Source of the DNA: Gammaproteobacteria bacterium
GTDB taxonomy: Bacteria; Pseudomonadota; Gammaproteobacteria; Pseudomonadales; Cellvibrionaceae
Assembly (NCBI GenBank): GCA_021151625.1
Contig: JAGKWY010000069.1
Span: 1-34,354, forward strand
Direction: 5' to 3'
DNA length: 34,354 bases
The notes under the pieces were generated by a model, which saw nothing but the letters and a program-made list of their open reading frames with translations, was not told the origin of the DNA and made no database searches. The position numbers and the translations under genes are program-made. Of this stretch, positions 7,531 through 16,580 are shown piece by piece; position 1 is the stretch's first letter; the number at the start of each line of letters is the position of its first letter.

Positions 7531-9942
7531 TTAAAAAATTTCTTCCGGCAGGGTTTCCTGCTCGGCATTTTCATGGCCAGCAGCAGATGTGCGGCTGGTA
7601 TCTTCCCCTAAAAATACTTCAAAGATAGCATCAGGATCGCCGGGCATGGCTGGTTTGCCGGTATCCGGATTAATCCGCACCGTCACTATGCCTTCAGGTT
7701 GGCGCGGCAACTGGTCGGGTACCCCTTCAAGTGCAGTGCGCATAAAATCAATCCAGATTGGTAATGGGGCTGAGTTGCCAAACTCTTTTCTTCCTAGCAG
7801 TGTATTTGCGTCAAAGCCAACCCAGACACTGGCAGCGATATTGGGGTTATAGCCAGAAAACCAGGTGTCGCGCGGGCCGTTGGTGGTGCCAGTTTTGCCG
7901 GCAATATCTTTGCGTCCCAGTTGTTTGGCAAGGCGACCGGTGCCTTTGTCCACTACATCTTTCAGCATTGAGTCAATCAAGTAGGCGATGCGGGCATCGA
8001 TAATGCGCGGTGCGCGCTGGCTAGCATCCAGGGTGGATGCAGCTATCAGCGTTCCGTCCTCTGCATATTGCGGCTCATCGCGCTCACACTCTTTGCATAC
8101 CTTTTTCGGCTTGGCTTCATAGACAACTTGGCCGTTGTCTTCCTCTATGCGTGTAACCAAATAGGGATCTATCTTGAACCCGCCATTGGCAAAGCTGGCA
8201 TAGGCGGTGGCCATCTGCATGGGGGTGAGTGCGTGGGAGCCCAGTGCGAGAGTAAGGTCGCGCGGGAATTCTTTGGGATTGAAGCCAAAGCGCGCGAGGC
8301 TATCCAGTGCTGTCTGCATGCCTATGCTGCGCAATAAGCGAATGGATACCAGATTGCGCGAGCGATAAAGTGCCTGGCGCATCCGCATGGGGCCGACAAA
8401 TTTGCCGTCGTCGTTTTCAGGGCGCCAGGCGACACCAGTGCTGGTGTTTTCAATCACAATAGGGGCGTCATTAATGATTGAGGCAGGGGTAAAACCGTTC
8501 TCCAGTGCGGCGGTGTATAGCAGGGGTTTGAAGCTGGAGCCAGGTTGGCGTGCGCCCTGGGTGGCACGGTTGTAGTGGCTTTGGTTGAAGTCAAAGCCGC
8601 CTATCAAAGAGCGAATTGCGCCGTCATTTGGGTCGAGCGAAACTAACGCAGCCTGGATTGCGGGGACCTGGCTGAAATGCCATTGATCGTCATTGTCCTT
8701 AACTATGCGGACTACATCGCCAGTTTTCAGGAAGTCGCGCACGTTGGTGTAGGCTGCTCCGCGGCTGTCTTCGGTGATATAAGGGCGCACATTGGCCAGC
8801 CCTTGCTCCCAGCCTAGATCGACAAAATCGCCATTACTCATCAGTGCTTTAAGTGATTTGTCGCCAAGCTCTACTACTGCTGCAGGCTCCAGTCCGCCCA
8901 ATACCGGAATGCCTTGCAGTTCTTCCTGCCAGTCAGCCAGATCTGATTCTTGCGAGGGTTTCAGGTGGCGCTCGGGGCCACGATACCCGTGGCGCTGGTC
9001 GTAACCAATCAAACCTTTAACAACTGCTGCCTGAGCGGTTGCTTGCATGGCGCTATCCACAGTGGTGTAAACCTTGTAACCCTGCACATAGGCTTTGTCG
9101 CCAAAGCGATCCAGCACTTCCTGGCGCGCCATCTCAGCAATATAGGGGGCTTGAACATCCAGGGTGGTGCCGTGGTAACTGGCGGTATTGGGCTCGTTAA
9201 TTGCCGCTTCGTAAGTGGTTTGGTCGATATGTTTGAGCTCATACATGCGGCCAATAATCCAGTTGCGGCGAATCATGGCGCGTTTCAAGTTGGCCAGAGG
9301 ATTGTATGCAGAAGGTGCTTTCAGGACGCCCACGATCATGGCGTATTGAGCGACGCTGAGCTGGTCTATGTCCTTGCCATAATAGATTTGGGCAGCCGCT
9401 TGTAAGCCATAGGCGCGATTGCCAAAGAACATTTTGTTGTTGAACAATTCAAGGATTTCTTCCTTGGTAAATTTTCGTTCAATTTCAATGGATAAGAGTA
9501 TTTCGTTAAACTTGCGTGAGAAGATTTGTTTGCGAGTGAGAAAGAAATCACGCGCCAACTGTTGAGTAATAGTGCTTCCGCCGGATTGGATGGCGCCGGA
9601 CTTTAGAATTTGTGATGCGGCGCGCAACATGCCTTTGAGAGAAACCCCATGATGCTCGAAGAACTCTGCATCTTCGGCGGAGAGGAGTGCTTTTATATAA
9701 AGAGGCGGTATCTGGTTATAAGTGAGAGGAGTGCGACGCTGTTCGCCAAATTCACCAATAAGCTTGCCGTCGCTTGAATAAACCCGTAACGGGGTCTGTA
9801 ATTTAACCTCCCTCAAGGATTCAACCGAAGGTAGTTTGGGGCTCAGATATAAGTAGAGACCCGCAAACGTCACCAGGGTAACACTGGTACCTGCCAGTAA
9901 CAGCCAAAAAATAATGCCGAACAAGGATTTTTTACTGAACAT
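7531..9942 (-). CDS. mrcA: penicillin-binding protein 1A
   Basis: This bifunctional class A PBP polymerises lipid II into glycan strands and cross-links them. It has 803 residues. A short N-terminus and one membrane segment (about 8-32) are followed by the GT51 transglycosylase domain, with catalytic Glu in SAEDAEFFEHHG (E90) and the GGSTITQQLARDFFL motif. The transpeptidase domain has the nucleophile S469 in SSFK, SRN at 528-530 and KTGT at 683-686. An OB-like insert lies between the domains. I prefer the ATG at 9942 over the in-frame start at 9993, because the membrane anchor follows directly. As in Pseudomonas (ponA), it is divergent from pilM. Two cysteines in KVCKEC (616, 619) lie in the transpeptidase domain. 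Confidence 0.96.
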   Translation of the reverse strand: MFSKKSLFGIIFWLLLAGTSVTLVTFAGLYLYLSPKLPSVESLREVKLQTPLRVYSSDGKLIGEFGEQRRTPLTYNQIPPLYIKALLSAEDAEFFEHHGVSLKGMLRAASQILKSGAIQSGGSTITQQLARDFFLTRKQIFSRKFNEILLSIEIERKFTKEEILELFNNKMFFGNRAYGLQAAAQIYYGKDIDQLSVAQYAMIVGVLKAPSAYNPLANLKRAMIRRNWIIGRMYELKHIDQTTYEAAINEPNTASYHGTTLDVQAPYIAEMARQEVLDRFGDKAYVQGYKVYTTVDSAMQATAQAAVVKGLIGYDQRHGYRGPERHLKPSQESDLADWQEELQGIPVLGGLEPAAVVELGDKSLKALMSNGDFVDLGWEQGLANVRPYITEDSRGAAYTNVRDFLKTGDVVRIVKDNDDQWHFSQVPAIQAALVSLDPNDGAIRSLIGGFDFNQSHYNRATQGARQPGSSFKPLLYTAALENGFTPASIINDAPIVIENTSTGVAWRPENDDGKFVGPMRMRQALYRSRNLVSIRLLRSIGMQTALDSLARFGFNPKEFPRDLTLALGSHALTPMQMATAYASFANGGFKIDPYLVTRIEEDNGQVVYEAKPKKVCKECERDEPQYAEDGTLIAASTLDASQRAPRIIDARIAYLIDSMLKDVVDKGTGRLAKQLGRKDIAGKTGTTNGPRDTWFSGYNPNIAASVWVGFDANTLLGRKEFGNSAPLPIWIDFMRTALEGVPDQLPRQPEGIVTVRINPDTGKPAMPGDPDAIFEVFLGEDTSRTSAAGHENAEQETLPEEIF

Positions 9943-9991
9943 TTTTTCTATGTGAATTAATGGGTTAGCGAATTCGCAGGAAGATGCGCGC

Positions 9992-10020
9992 ATTATACGG
10001 GCTTTTTTGCCTGTTTACAT
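9992..10020 (-). promoter_or_regulatory. candidate mrcA promoter (consensus -10)
   Basis: Reading the minus strand, TATAAT (9997-9992) is a perfect -10 box followed by a GC-rich stretch. The region 17 bases upstream (10020-10015, ATGTAA) is a poor -35 match. It lies about 50 bases before the mrcA ATG. Confidence 0.4.
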
Positions 10021-10033
10021 ATTCATCGGTTTG

Positions 10034-10061
10034 TTGCAGGCTTAAGTTAAAGTGCTATAAC
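10034..10061 (+). promoter_or_regulatory. candidate promoter of the pilM-Q operon
   Basis: TTGCAG (10034-10039), 16 bases, then TATAAC (10056-10061), 36 bases before the pilM ATG. The -10 is good (5 of 6); the -35 is weak (3 of 6). It is back to back with the mrcA promoter. Confidence 0.4.
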
Positions 10062-10097
10062 ATAAACAACGTCTAAGTTACGGATATAGATAGAAAA

Positions 10098-10933
10098 ATG
10101 GGCATTTTAAGTTTCCTCGAAAAGAAGGCGTGATCACCAAGATGATCGATATGCCGGCGGACTTGAATGACGATGCTATGGAAAGTCAAATCGCTGCAGA
10201 AGCCGATCAATATATTCCCTTCCCACTTGAAGAGGTGGCTCTGGATTTTGAAGTCCAGGGGATATCCCCACGCAACCCTGATCAGGTAGAAGTTCTATTG
10301 GCTGCATGTCGTCGCGAAAACGTTGAGGTGCGTCAGCAGGTGCTGGCGGATTCAGATTTGATTGCCGAAAAAGTGGACATTGAAGCCTACTGCATGGAGC
10401 GTGCCTTTGAGCTGATTGCAGAACAGTTGGAGGATCAAGAAGGGCAGGTGGTAGCAATTATCGATATCGGCGCCACCATGACTACCTTGAGTGTTCTTGT
10501 GGACGGTAAAACTGTTTACACGCGGGAACAATTGTTTGGCGGACGCCAGCTCACAGAAGAGATTCAGCGTCGTTATGGTTTGTCTCGCGAAGAAGCCGGG
10601 CTTGCTAAAAAACAAGGTGGCTTACCTGATGATTATGAAATGGAAGTTTTAACTCCCTTTAAGGATGCGGTAGTTCAGCAGGTTACACGTTCGCTCCAAT
10701 TCTTCTTCTCCGCCAGTCAGTATAACGATGTTGATTACATTATTCTTGCTGGTGGTGTTGCATCTTTGGAGGGGCTGGTGGGATTGATTGAAGAAAAGCT
10801 GGGAACGCAAACAGTGGTGGCAAATCCGTTTGCGCGCATGTCTGTTTCGTCACGAGTTAATGCGGTGTCTTTGGCAAATGATGCTCCCGCGTTAATGATT
10901 GTTACTGGTTTGGCGATGAGGAGTTTTGACTGA
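10098..10933 (+). pseudogene. pilM: pilM, type IV pilus assembly ATPase-like protein, disrupted by an internal deletion with frameshift
   Basis: PilM is an actin-fold cytoplasmic protein that binds the N-terminal tail of PilN and links the pilus motor to the inner-membrane complex. The native start is visible at ATG 10098 (MGILSFLEKKA), but this frame stops at TGA 10131-10133 after 11 codons. From 10130 another frame is open to 10933 and reads VITKMIDMPADL, which aligns with PilM from about residue 87 of the P. aeruginosa protein (354 residues). About 77 codons, near 230 bases, are missing, including the first phosphate-binding loop (LLGIDIS...). The rest (267 residues) is intact: DQYIPFPLEEVALDFEVQG, DIGATMTTLSV, EQLFGGRQLTEEIQRRYG and LAGG. 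A GTG at 10130 could start a truncated protein but has no well-spaced ribosome site. The deletion may be an assembly fault. pilM overlaps pilN by one base. Confidence 0.85.
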
Positions 10934-11520
10934 TGGCCAAAATTAACTTATTGCCCTGGCGTCAGGCTTATCGTGAAGAAAAGAAGCGAGAGTTTTTAGG
11001 GGTCTTCTTTGGGGTCGGCCTAGTGGCTGCGTTTTGTGCATACCTATGGGTGTCTAGTGTGCAAACAGCAATTGAAAACCAGAATGCTCGGAATCAAATG
11101 CTTACGCAAGAGATCGCCAAATTGGATGCTCAGGTCAAGGAGATCAGCGAAATTAAAAAGGTGCGAGATGATTTATTGGCTCGAATCAAGGTGATTACTG
11201 ACCTCGAGGGAACTCGGCCGGTGATTGTTCGTTACTTTGATGAGCTTGCGCGATCTATTCCTGATGGTGTTTGGGTCAGCTCGGTTGACCGTAAAGAAAA
11301 CTTGGTAACTATTGAGGGGACGGCAGAGTCCTATAATCGTGTCGCTAGCTTTATGCGCAATCTTGAGTCTTCGGATTGGTATGCCTCTCCAAATTTATCT
11401 TCGGTGCAGGCTGCACCGGACGAGGGGGAGGATGCTAGTACTTTTAAAATGACGGTAGAAACATCTGCTCCTGTTGATCCTGCTGCGGAAGCTGCCAAAA
11501 CAGCAGGAGGAAAAAAGTAA
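10933..11520 (+). CDS. pilN: type IV pilus inner-membrane assembly protein PilN
   Basis: PilN is a bitopic protein of the pilus alignment complex. It pairs with PilO in the periplasm and docks PilM in the cytoplasm. It has 195 residues (P. aeruginosa 198). The N-terminal INLLPWR motif (4-10) is the PilM-binding peptide. One membrane segment (about 22-42) is followed by a coiled coil (about 43-90) and a ferredoxin-like periplasmic domain (IPDGVWVSSVDRKENLVTIEG). The ATG overlaps the pilM stop (TGATG) and its stop overlaps the pilO start (TAATG). Its partner motif is intact even though pilM is broken in this sequence. Confidence 0.96.
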   Translation: MAKINLLPWRQAYREEKKREFLGVFFGVGLVAAFCAYLWVSSVQTAIENQNARNQMLTQEIAKLDAQVKEISEIKKVRDDLLARIKVITDLEGTRPVIVRYFDELARSIPDGVWVSSVDRKENLVTIEGTAESYNRVASFMRNLESSDWYASPNLSSVQAAPDEGEDASTFKMTVETSAPVDPAAEAAKTAGGKK

Positions 11521-12140
11521 TGTCATTTCAAGATTCGCTCGAACAGTTAAAAGAATTTGATGTTAATAATATTGATTTTGACAAGGTTGGTGTTTGGCCT
11601 TGGCCGGCTAAGGTGTTTGTTTGTTTACTTTTAGTGACACTGATTTTTGTGGTTGTTTACTACGTGAAAATTAGTGATTTGAATTTAGAATTAGAATCAG
11701 TTGTGGCACAGGAACAGTCACTGAGAACTACTTTTGAAAAGCGCAGCTTTGAGGCGGCTAACCTTGAGGCATACAAAGCGCAAATGGAAGAAATGAAAGT
11801 AACTTTCGAGTCACTTTTGTCTCGGCTGCCAGCAAAAACTGAGGTGCCGGGGTTGTTAGAGGATATAGGTACTAGAGGGAATGAAAGCGGCTTAACTAAT
11901 GTCAATATTAATTTCCAGCCGGATGTTGTTGCAGAATATTATATTGAGGTTCCTATTAGCATCTCAGTGGATGGTGGTTACCACGATATGGGCGGATTTG
12001 TGAGCGGTGTGGCTGGAATGCCTCGTATTGTTACATTGCATGATTTTACGATTGTGGCATCTAAAGAGAGTCGTACCTTAAACATGAAAATCTCAGCCAA
12101 AACATATCGCTATAAATCGCAGGAGGCTGCCACGAAATGA
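11520..12140 (+). CDS. pilO: type IV pilus inner-membrane assembly protein PilO
   Basis: PilO forms a heterodimer with PilN and contacts PilP, completing the periplasmic alignment complex of the pilus. It has 206 residues (P. aeruginosa 207). A short cytoplasmic part (VGVWPWPAKV) is followed by one membrane segment (about 30-50), a coiled coil (about 52-95) and a C-terminal periplasmic domain, with 'YYIEVPISISVDGGYHDMGGFVSGVAGMPRIVTL' typical of the family (quoted in parts: IEVPISISVDGGYHDMG, then FVSGVAGMPRIV). It overlaps pilP by four bases (ATGA). The AT-rich codon use resembles that of pilN, pilP and pilQ. Confidence 0.95.
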   Translation: MSFQDSLEQLKEFDVNNIDFDKVGVWPWPAKVFVCLLLVTLIFVVVYYVKISDLNLELESVVAQEQSLRTTFEKRSFEAANLEAYKAQMEEMKVTFESLLSRLPAKTEVPGLLEDIGTRGNESGLTNVNINFQPDVVAEYYIEVPISISVDGGYHDMGGFVSGVAGMPRIVTLHDFTIVASKESRTLNMKISAKTYRYKSQEAATK

Positions 12141-12661
12141 AATGGTTGCTCTTAGTTTTTTATTTGTTTTGTGTGTTGGGCTTGGTTGGTTGCGGACAAT
12201 CACAGCAGCAGGACTTGATTGATTTTATGGAGGAGACCAAACGACGCCCCAAAGGACAAATTGAGCCGCTGCCGACCTTTAGTCCTTATCAGCCTTTTGC
12301 TTATAGTGCGATGACATTGCGTAGTCCTTTTGAAAAGCCAATTCCTGTCGACGAGTCTGCTGCCAAGGGGGGGCGAGCTGTTGCGCCTGATTTGACACGA
12401 GAAAAAGAGTTTCTCGAAGGGTTTAATATCACGTCATTAAAAATGGTAGGTACTATTGCTAAGAGTGGCCAGCTTTGGGCATTGATTGATAATGGCGAAA
12501 ATAGTGTTGTGCCTGCAACGGTAGGAAATTATCTGGGGATGAATCATGGCAAGATCATCTCAGCGGCTCCATCACAAATTGAAGTAATGGAAATTGTAGC
12601 TGATGGTTCTAATGGTTGGGTTGAACGTCCCAGAATTATTAAATTAGAAGAGAAGGAATAA
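12137..12661 (+). CDS. pilP: type IV pilus assembly lipoprotein PilP
   Basis: PilP is an inner-membrane lipoprotein that bridges PilN/PilO to the secretin PilQ. It has 174 residues, the same as in P. aeruginosa. The N-terminus is a lipoprotein signal with lipobox LVGC, so the acylated residue is C19. A disordered stretch with FSPYQPFAYSAMTLRSPFE, the PilNO-binding region, precedes a C-terminal beta domain (about 85-174: MVGTIAKSGQLWALIDNG, VGNYLGMNHGKI) that contacts PilQ. The start overlaps pilO by four bases; pilQ follows within about 40 bases. Confidence 0.96.
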   Translation: MKWLLLVFYLFCVLGLVGCGQSQQQDLIDFMEETKRRPKGQIEPLPTFSPYQPFAYSAMTLRSPFEKPIPVDESAAKGGRAVAPDLTREKEFLEGFNITSLKMVGTIAKSGQLWALIDNGENSVVPATVGNYLGMNHGKIISAAPSQIEVMEIVADGSNGWVERPRIIKLEEKE

Positions 12662-12697
12662 GCGGACATGTGTGCTCTATTCACTCCGGGGTTGAAT

Positions 12698-14845
12698 ATG
12701 CGTAAATTCTTATTGGCGTTGATTGGTGTTGTGGCATCGCCTGTCTTGTGGGCTAACACTCTTAAAACGATCGATTTTTCTCAGTTGCCTGGCGAGCGCT
12801 TTGAGGTGCGCATGGCATTTGACACTACGCCTCCAGAACCTAAAGGCTACACAATAGAGAAGCCCGCTCGTATCGTTCTCGACTTTCCTGATGTGGTAAG
12901 CGCATTAAAGGAGCGGCGTTTCCCGTTAGCAGTTGATAATGGGCAAAGCGCTATGGTGCTAACCAGCGAAGGGCGTACACGCCTTATTTTAAATTTGAAT
13001 GATTTGGCTACTTATACAACGCGTGTTGATGGAAATAGTTTTGTTGTTGAAGTTGGTGCGGTAAAAGGGGTTGAAAAAGCTCAGGTTCAGCGTCCATCTG
13101 TAGAGATTTCAAATTCAGGTGCGTTGAGTCATCAGGGGGCTCTAGGAAATCAAACTCGAATTACGAATATTGATTTCAGACGCGGCACGGCAGGTGAGGG
13201 GCGCGTAGTTGTCACTCTGTCAAACCCAAAGGTTGGTGCTGATATGATTGGTACTGGTGCTGGTGTTAAATTGTCTTTTAGGGATGCTTGGTTGCCACCT
13301 GAATTGCGCCGTCGTTTGGATGTTGTTGATTTTGCAACTCCGGTATCGCTGGTTGCTGCTACGCAGGAAGGTGAAAATTCAGTGCTGAATATTAGTGCTG
13401 GTGGCGATTTCGATTATCTGGCATATCAGACAGATAATGAATATGTCGTTAGCATCAAACCTTTGAGTGCCCAGGAAAAGCAGGAGAAGAAAAAAGATTT
13501 TGAATACACGGGCGAAAAATTATCGTTGGATTTTCAAGATATTGAAGTTCGCGCTGTGTTGCAAATTATTGCCGACTTTACCGAATTAAACTTGGTTGCT
13601 AGTGATACAGTACAAGGGCGTATTACTTTACGGTTACAAAATGTGCCATGGGATCAGGCGCTTGAGATGGTTTTAAAAAATAAAGGTTTGGATAAGCGTC
13701 AGGTCGGTAATGTTTTGATGGTTGCGCCGGCGGCGGAGATTGCTGAGCGCGAGCGTCAGGAAATTACTACCAAGAAACAACTAGAAGAGCTGGCTCCCTT
13801 GCGAACTGAATATATTCGGGTTCGCTATGCAAATGCGAAGGAAATGTTTGAATTGTTTAGAGGTGAAGGAGGTAATGGCGGAGGCGGTTCCAGTGGTGGG
13901 CAAGGTGGAAACAGGGCTACTGGTAGTGTGCTTTCGGAGCGAGGACAGGGTGTTGTTGATGAGCGCACAAACTCCATTATTATCACTGATACTGCTGAGC
14001 GTATTGAGGCCTTTAAGCGTTTGGTAGAGCAAATCGATATTCCTATTCGTCAAGTTATGATTGAGGCTCGAATTGTTATAGCCAATACTGATTTTCAGCG
14101 TGAACTCGGCATTCGGTGGGGTGGGGCTGGGTATAACGCAAATCGTAGTCGAGTTATTGATTTTGCTGGGTCCCAAGAGGGGCTGGATGATGAGGAAGGT
14201 ACGCATCCTTCGGGTTGGTTTCTGCAAGGTCCCGAAGATGATAAAAGTTTAAATATTACTGAAAATAATGCTGTAGATTTGGCTGTTAATAATCCTTATG
14301 CCTCTGCTGCAATTGGGGTCTTGACTGATAGTACGTATCTGGATTTGGAATTAAGTGCATTAGAAAACTCAGGTTATGCTGAAATTGTGTCTCAGCCTAA
14401 AGTGATTACCAGTGATAAGCAGCTTGCGATTATTAAATCTGGTAAAGAAATCGGTTATCAGGAAACTGCTCCTAGTGGCGGCACTACGACCGGTTTCCGT
14501 GAGGCAGTGTTGAAGCTTGAGGTCACTCCACAAATTACACCAGACAATCGCATTATTATGGATTTAATTGTTTGGAAAGATTCTTTGGGGCAGACCACTG
14601 ACACTGGTGTGCCTACGGTGGACATTACCCGGCTTGAGACTAAAGTTCTTGTTAATAACGGCCAAACTGTTGTGCTTGGTGGTGTGTTCTCTGTTGAAGG
14701 GAACAAAACTGAAAACAAAGTTCCCGTATTGGGGGATATTCCTTACTTGGGTCGATTGTTCAAGAAAACCATTGATAATCAATTCAAAACTGAGTTATTG
14801 ATTTTTGTTACCCCCAAGTTGATGTCGGAAAACCTGTCAAACTAA
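12698..14845 (+). CDS. pilQ: type IV pilus secretin PilQ
   Basis: PilQ forms the outer-membrane channel for the pilus. With the ATG at 12698 it has 715 residues (P. aeruginosa 714) and a clear signal peptide (MRKFLLALIGVVASPVLWA). An in-frame ATG at 12668 would add 10 residues and has its own AGAAGGAA site, so the start is not fully settled. Domains in order: AMIN domains (about 25-100 and 130-225) that bind peptidoglycan; a secretin/TonB short N-terminal domain (about 265-330, LSLDFQDIEVRAVLQIIADF); a NolW-type domain interrupted by a glycine-rich loop (about 390-410); and the secretin barrel (about 480-710, VPVLGDIPYLGRLFK near the end). The stop overlaps aroK by one base. Confidence 0.96.
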   Translation: MRKFLLALIGVVASPVLWANTLKTIDFSQLPGERFEVRMAFDTTPPEPKGYTIEKPARIVLDFPDVVSALKERRFPLAVDNGQSAMVLTSEGRTRLILNLNDLATYTTRVDGNSFVVEVGAVKGVEKAQVQRPSVEISNSGALSHQGALGNQTRITNIDFRRGTAGEGRVVVTLSNPKVGADMIGTGAGVKLSFRDAWLPPELRRRLDVVDFATPVSLVAATQEGENSVLNISAGGDFDYLAYQTDNEYVVSIKPLSAQEKQEKKKDFEYTGEKLSLDFQDIEVRAVLQIIADFTELNLVASDTVQGRITLRLQNVPWDQALEMVLKNKGLDKRQVGNVLMVAPAAEIAERERQEITTKKQLEELAPLRTEYIRVRYANAKEMFELFRGEGGNGGGGSSGGQGGNRATGSVLSERGQGVVDERTNSIIITDTAERIEAFKRLVEQIDIPIRQVMIEARIVIANTDFQRELGIRWGGAGYNANRSRVIDFAGSQEGLDDEEGTHPSGWFLQGPEDDKSLNITENNAVDLAVNNPYASAAIGVLTDSTYLDLELSALENSGYAEIVSQPKVITSDKQLAIIKSGKEIGYQETAPSGGTTTGFREAVLKLEVTPQITPDNRIIMDLIVWKDSLGQTTDTGVPTVDITRLETKVLVNNGQTVVLGGVFSVEGNKTENKVPVLGDIPYLGRLFKKTIDNQFKTELLIFVTPKLMSENLSN

Positions 14846-15360
14846 TGCGTAAGTCTGTTATTTTTCTGGTCGGCCCCATGGGGGCCGGCAAGTCCACTAT
14901 AGGCCGATTGCTCGCAAGCGAGTTGAGTTTTAATTTTCGCGATAGTGATCGAGTGATTGAAGAGCGCACAGGTGCAGATATTCCCTGGATTTTTGATATG
15001 GAGGGGGAGGAAGGGTTTCGCGAACGTGAAACTGCTGTTCTGCAAGAGTTAGCTGGCGAGGTAGATACAGTCGTGGCGACCGGCGGTGGTATTGTCTTGC
15101 GTGAGCAAAATCGTGAGCTGATGAAATCTGCGGGGTATGTGTGTTACTTGACTGCATCAATAGATCAGTTGGTTGAACGCACTGCGCGTGATAAGAAGCG
15201 CCCGTTGCTGCAGGTGGAAAACCCCCGTCAAAAAATAATAGATTTACTTGCTTTACGCGACCCACTTTACCAATCTGCCGCGGATTTTATTGTAAATACA
15301 GATCGCCGTTCTCCCAAAGCGGTTGCTCAGGATATTGCAACTCTAGTTCTAAATGCTTGA
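14845..15360 (+). CDS. aroK: shikimate kinase
   Basis: AroK phosphorylates shikimate to shikimate-3-phosphate in chorismate synthesis. It has 171 residues (E. coli AroK 173). The P-loop GPMGAGKS is at 10-17, the shikimate-binding Asp region DSDRVIEERTG at 33-43, and the GGG motif in VVATGGGIVL. The lid arginine lies in RDKKRPLL. The ATG overlaps the pilQ stop (TAATG), the usual pilQ-aroK-aroB arrangement of gammaproteobacteria. Confidence 0.96.
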   Translation: MRKSVIFLVGPMGAGKSTIGRLLASELSFNFRDSDRVIEERTGADIPWIFDMEGEEGFRERETAVLQELAGEVDTVVATGGGIVLREQNRELMKSAGYVCYLTASIDQLVERTARDKKRPLLQVENPRQKIIDLLALRDPLYQSAADFIVNTDRRSPKAVAQDIATLVLNA

Positions 15361-15419
15361 TAGCCCATAAGTATTTATACTGCCTTCTTGATTTGAATCC
15401 CGTTTTCTGAAACCGACAG

Positions 15420-15450
15420 GCACTTTATGGTAAAGTGCTTGCTGTTTTTT
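15420..15450 (+). terminator. hairpin with downstream T tract between aroK and aroB
   Basis: GCACTTTA, TGG loop, TAAAGTGC (15420-15438) forms an 8-bp stem. TTGCTG and then six T follow. The T run is 6 bases from the stem, so this is at most a weak terminator or attenuator ahead of aroB. Confidence 0.35.
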
Positions 15451-15470
15451 GTCTCCAAGGGTTTTCCGCT

Positions 15471-16553
15471 ATGCAGGTCCTAACCGTTAATCTGGATGAC
15501 CGTAGTTATCCTATCTACATCGGTGAGCAACTCTTCTCTAATCCTGAGTTAATTACTCGTCATATTGGCGGCAGGCAGGTATGCATTGTTACCAATGACA
15601 CTATTGCGCCTTTGTATTTGAATTCTTTGATTAACGGTTTGGCAGGCTATCAGGTCGATTCGGTGATATTGCCTGATGGCGAGAGCTATAAAACCCTGGA
15701 TGTGTGGGCAAGTATTTTCGATAAGCTGCTCAGTGCTCGCCACAACCGTACGACAACGCTAATTGCGCTGGGGGGAGGTGTTGTGGGTGATATGACTGGT
15801 TTTGCCGCTGCTTGCTATCAGCGTGGGGTGGATTTTATACAGATCCCCACAACTCTGTTGTCGATGGTTGATTCATCTGTTGGAGGTAAAACAGGTGTCA
15901 ATCATCCACTCGGCAAAAATATGATTGGTGCTTTTTATCAGCCGCAATGTGTATTGGCTGATACATCTCTCCTATCGAGCTTGCCCCCGCGTGAATTGTC
16001 TGCAGGTATTGCAGAGGTGATTAAATACGGTTTGATTTCAGACTACGATTTTTTCGTCTGGTTGGAAGATAACATTGCTGCTCTTTTAGCGGGCGATAAA
16101 GAAGCACTGGCTTACGCGGTAAAACGCTCCTGTGAAAATAAAGCAGATGTTGTTGCGCAGGATGAGCGCGAAGGCGGTTTGCGCGCGATATTAAATTTGG
16201 GACATACCTTTGGGCACGCAATAGAAACTGCTCAGGGTTATGGTAATTGGTTGCATGGTGAGGCTGTTGCGGCAGGAATGGTTATGGCTGCCGATTTATC
16301 CTGGCGTCGAGGTGCAATTAGCGAGCAAGATCTGGCGCGTATTATTCAATTGCTGGAGCGCGCCAACCTGCCCACCAAAGCGCCTGCGGATATGACGCCG
16401 GATCAATTTAAAGAATTAATGGGTGTCGATAAAAAAGTGTTGGATGGCCGTTTGCGTTTGGTGCTACTGGAATCTATGGGCAAGGCAATTATCACCAGCG
16501 ATATAGATGCACATTTATTGCAACAGACCTTTGATGCTTGCAAAGCCGATTAA
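15471..16553 (+). CDS. aroB: 3-dehydroquinate synthase
   Basis: AroB converts DAHP to 3-dehydroquinate, the second step of the shikimate pathway, with NAD and a divalent metal. It has 360 residues (E. coli 362). The nucleotide-binding GGGVVGDMTGF lies at about 100-110. PTTLLSMVDSSVGGKTGVNH, the metal ligands in AEVIKYG, NLGHTFGHAIE and LHGEAVAAG are all present. The ATG at 15471 is chosen because the family N-terminus MQVLTVNL begins there, with AAGGG 9 bases upstream; an in-frame start 36 bases earlier adds unrelated residues. It probably shares a transcript with aroK and the damX-like gene. Confidence 0.96.
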   Translation: MQVLTVNLDDRSYPIYIGEQLFSNPELITRHIGGRQVCIVTNDTIAPLYLNSLINGLAGYQVDSVILPDGESYKTLDVWASIFDKLLSARHNRTTTLIALGGGVVGDMTGFAAACYQRGVDFIQIPTTLLSMVDSSVGGKTGVNHPLGKNMIGAFYQPQCVLADTSLLSSLPPRELSAGIAEVIKYGLISDYDFFVWLEDNIAALLAGDKEALAYAVKRSCENKADVVAQDEREGGLRAILNLGHTFGHAIETAQGYGNWLHGEAVAAGMVMAADLSWRRGAISEQDLARIIQLLERANLPTKAPADMTPDQFKELMGVDKKVLDGRLRLVLLESMGKAIITSDIDAHLLQQTFDACKAD

Positions 16554-16580
16554 TTTATCAGGTTAAAAGAGACTGAGATT

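Noticed and set aside
10098..10140. Programmed ribosomal frameshift in pilM
   Set aside because: A frameshift would not restore the roughly 77 missing family codons, and no slippery sequence or stimulatory structure is evident.
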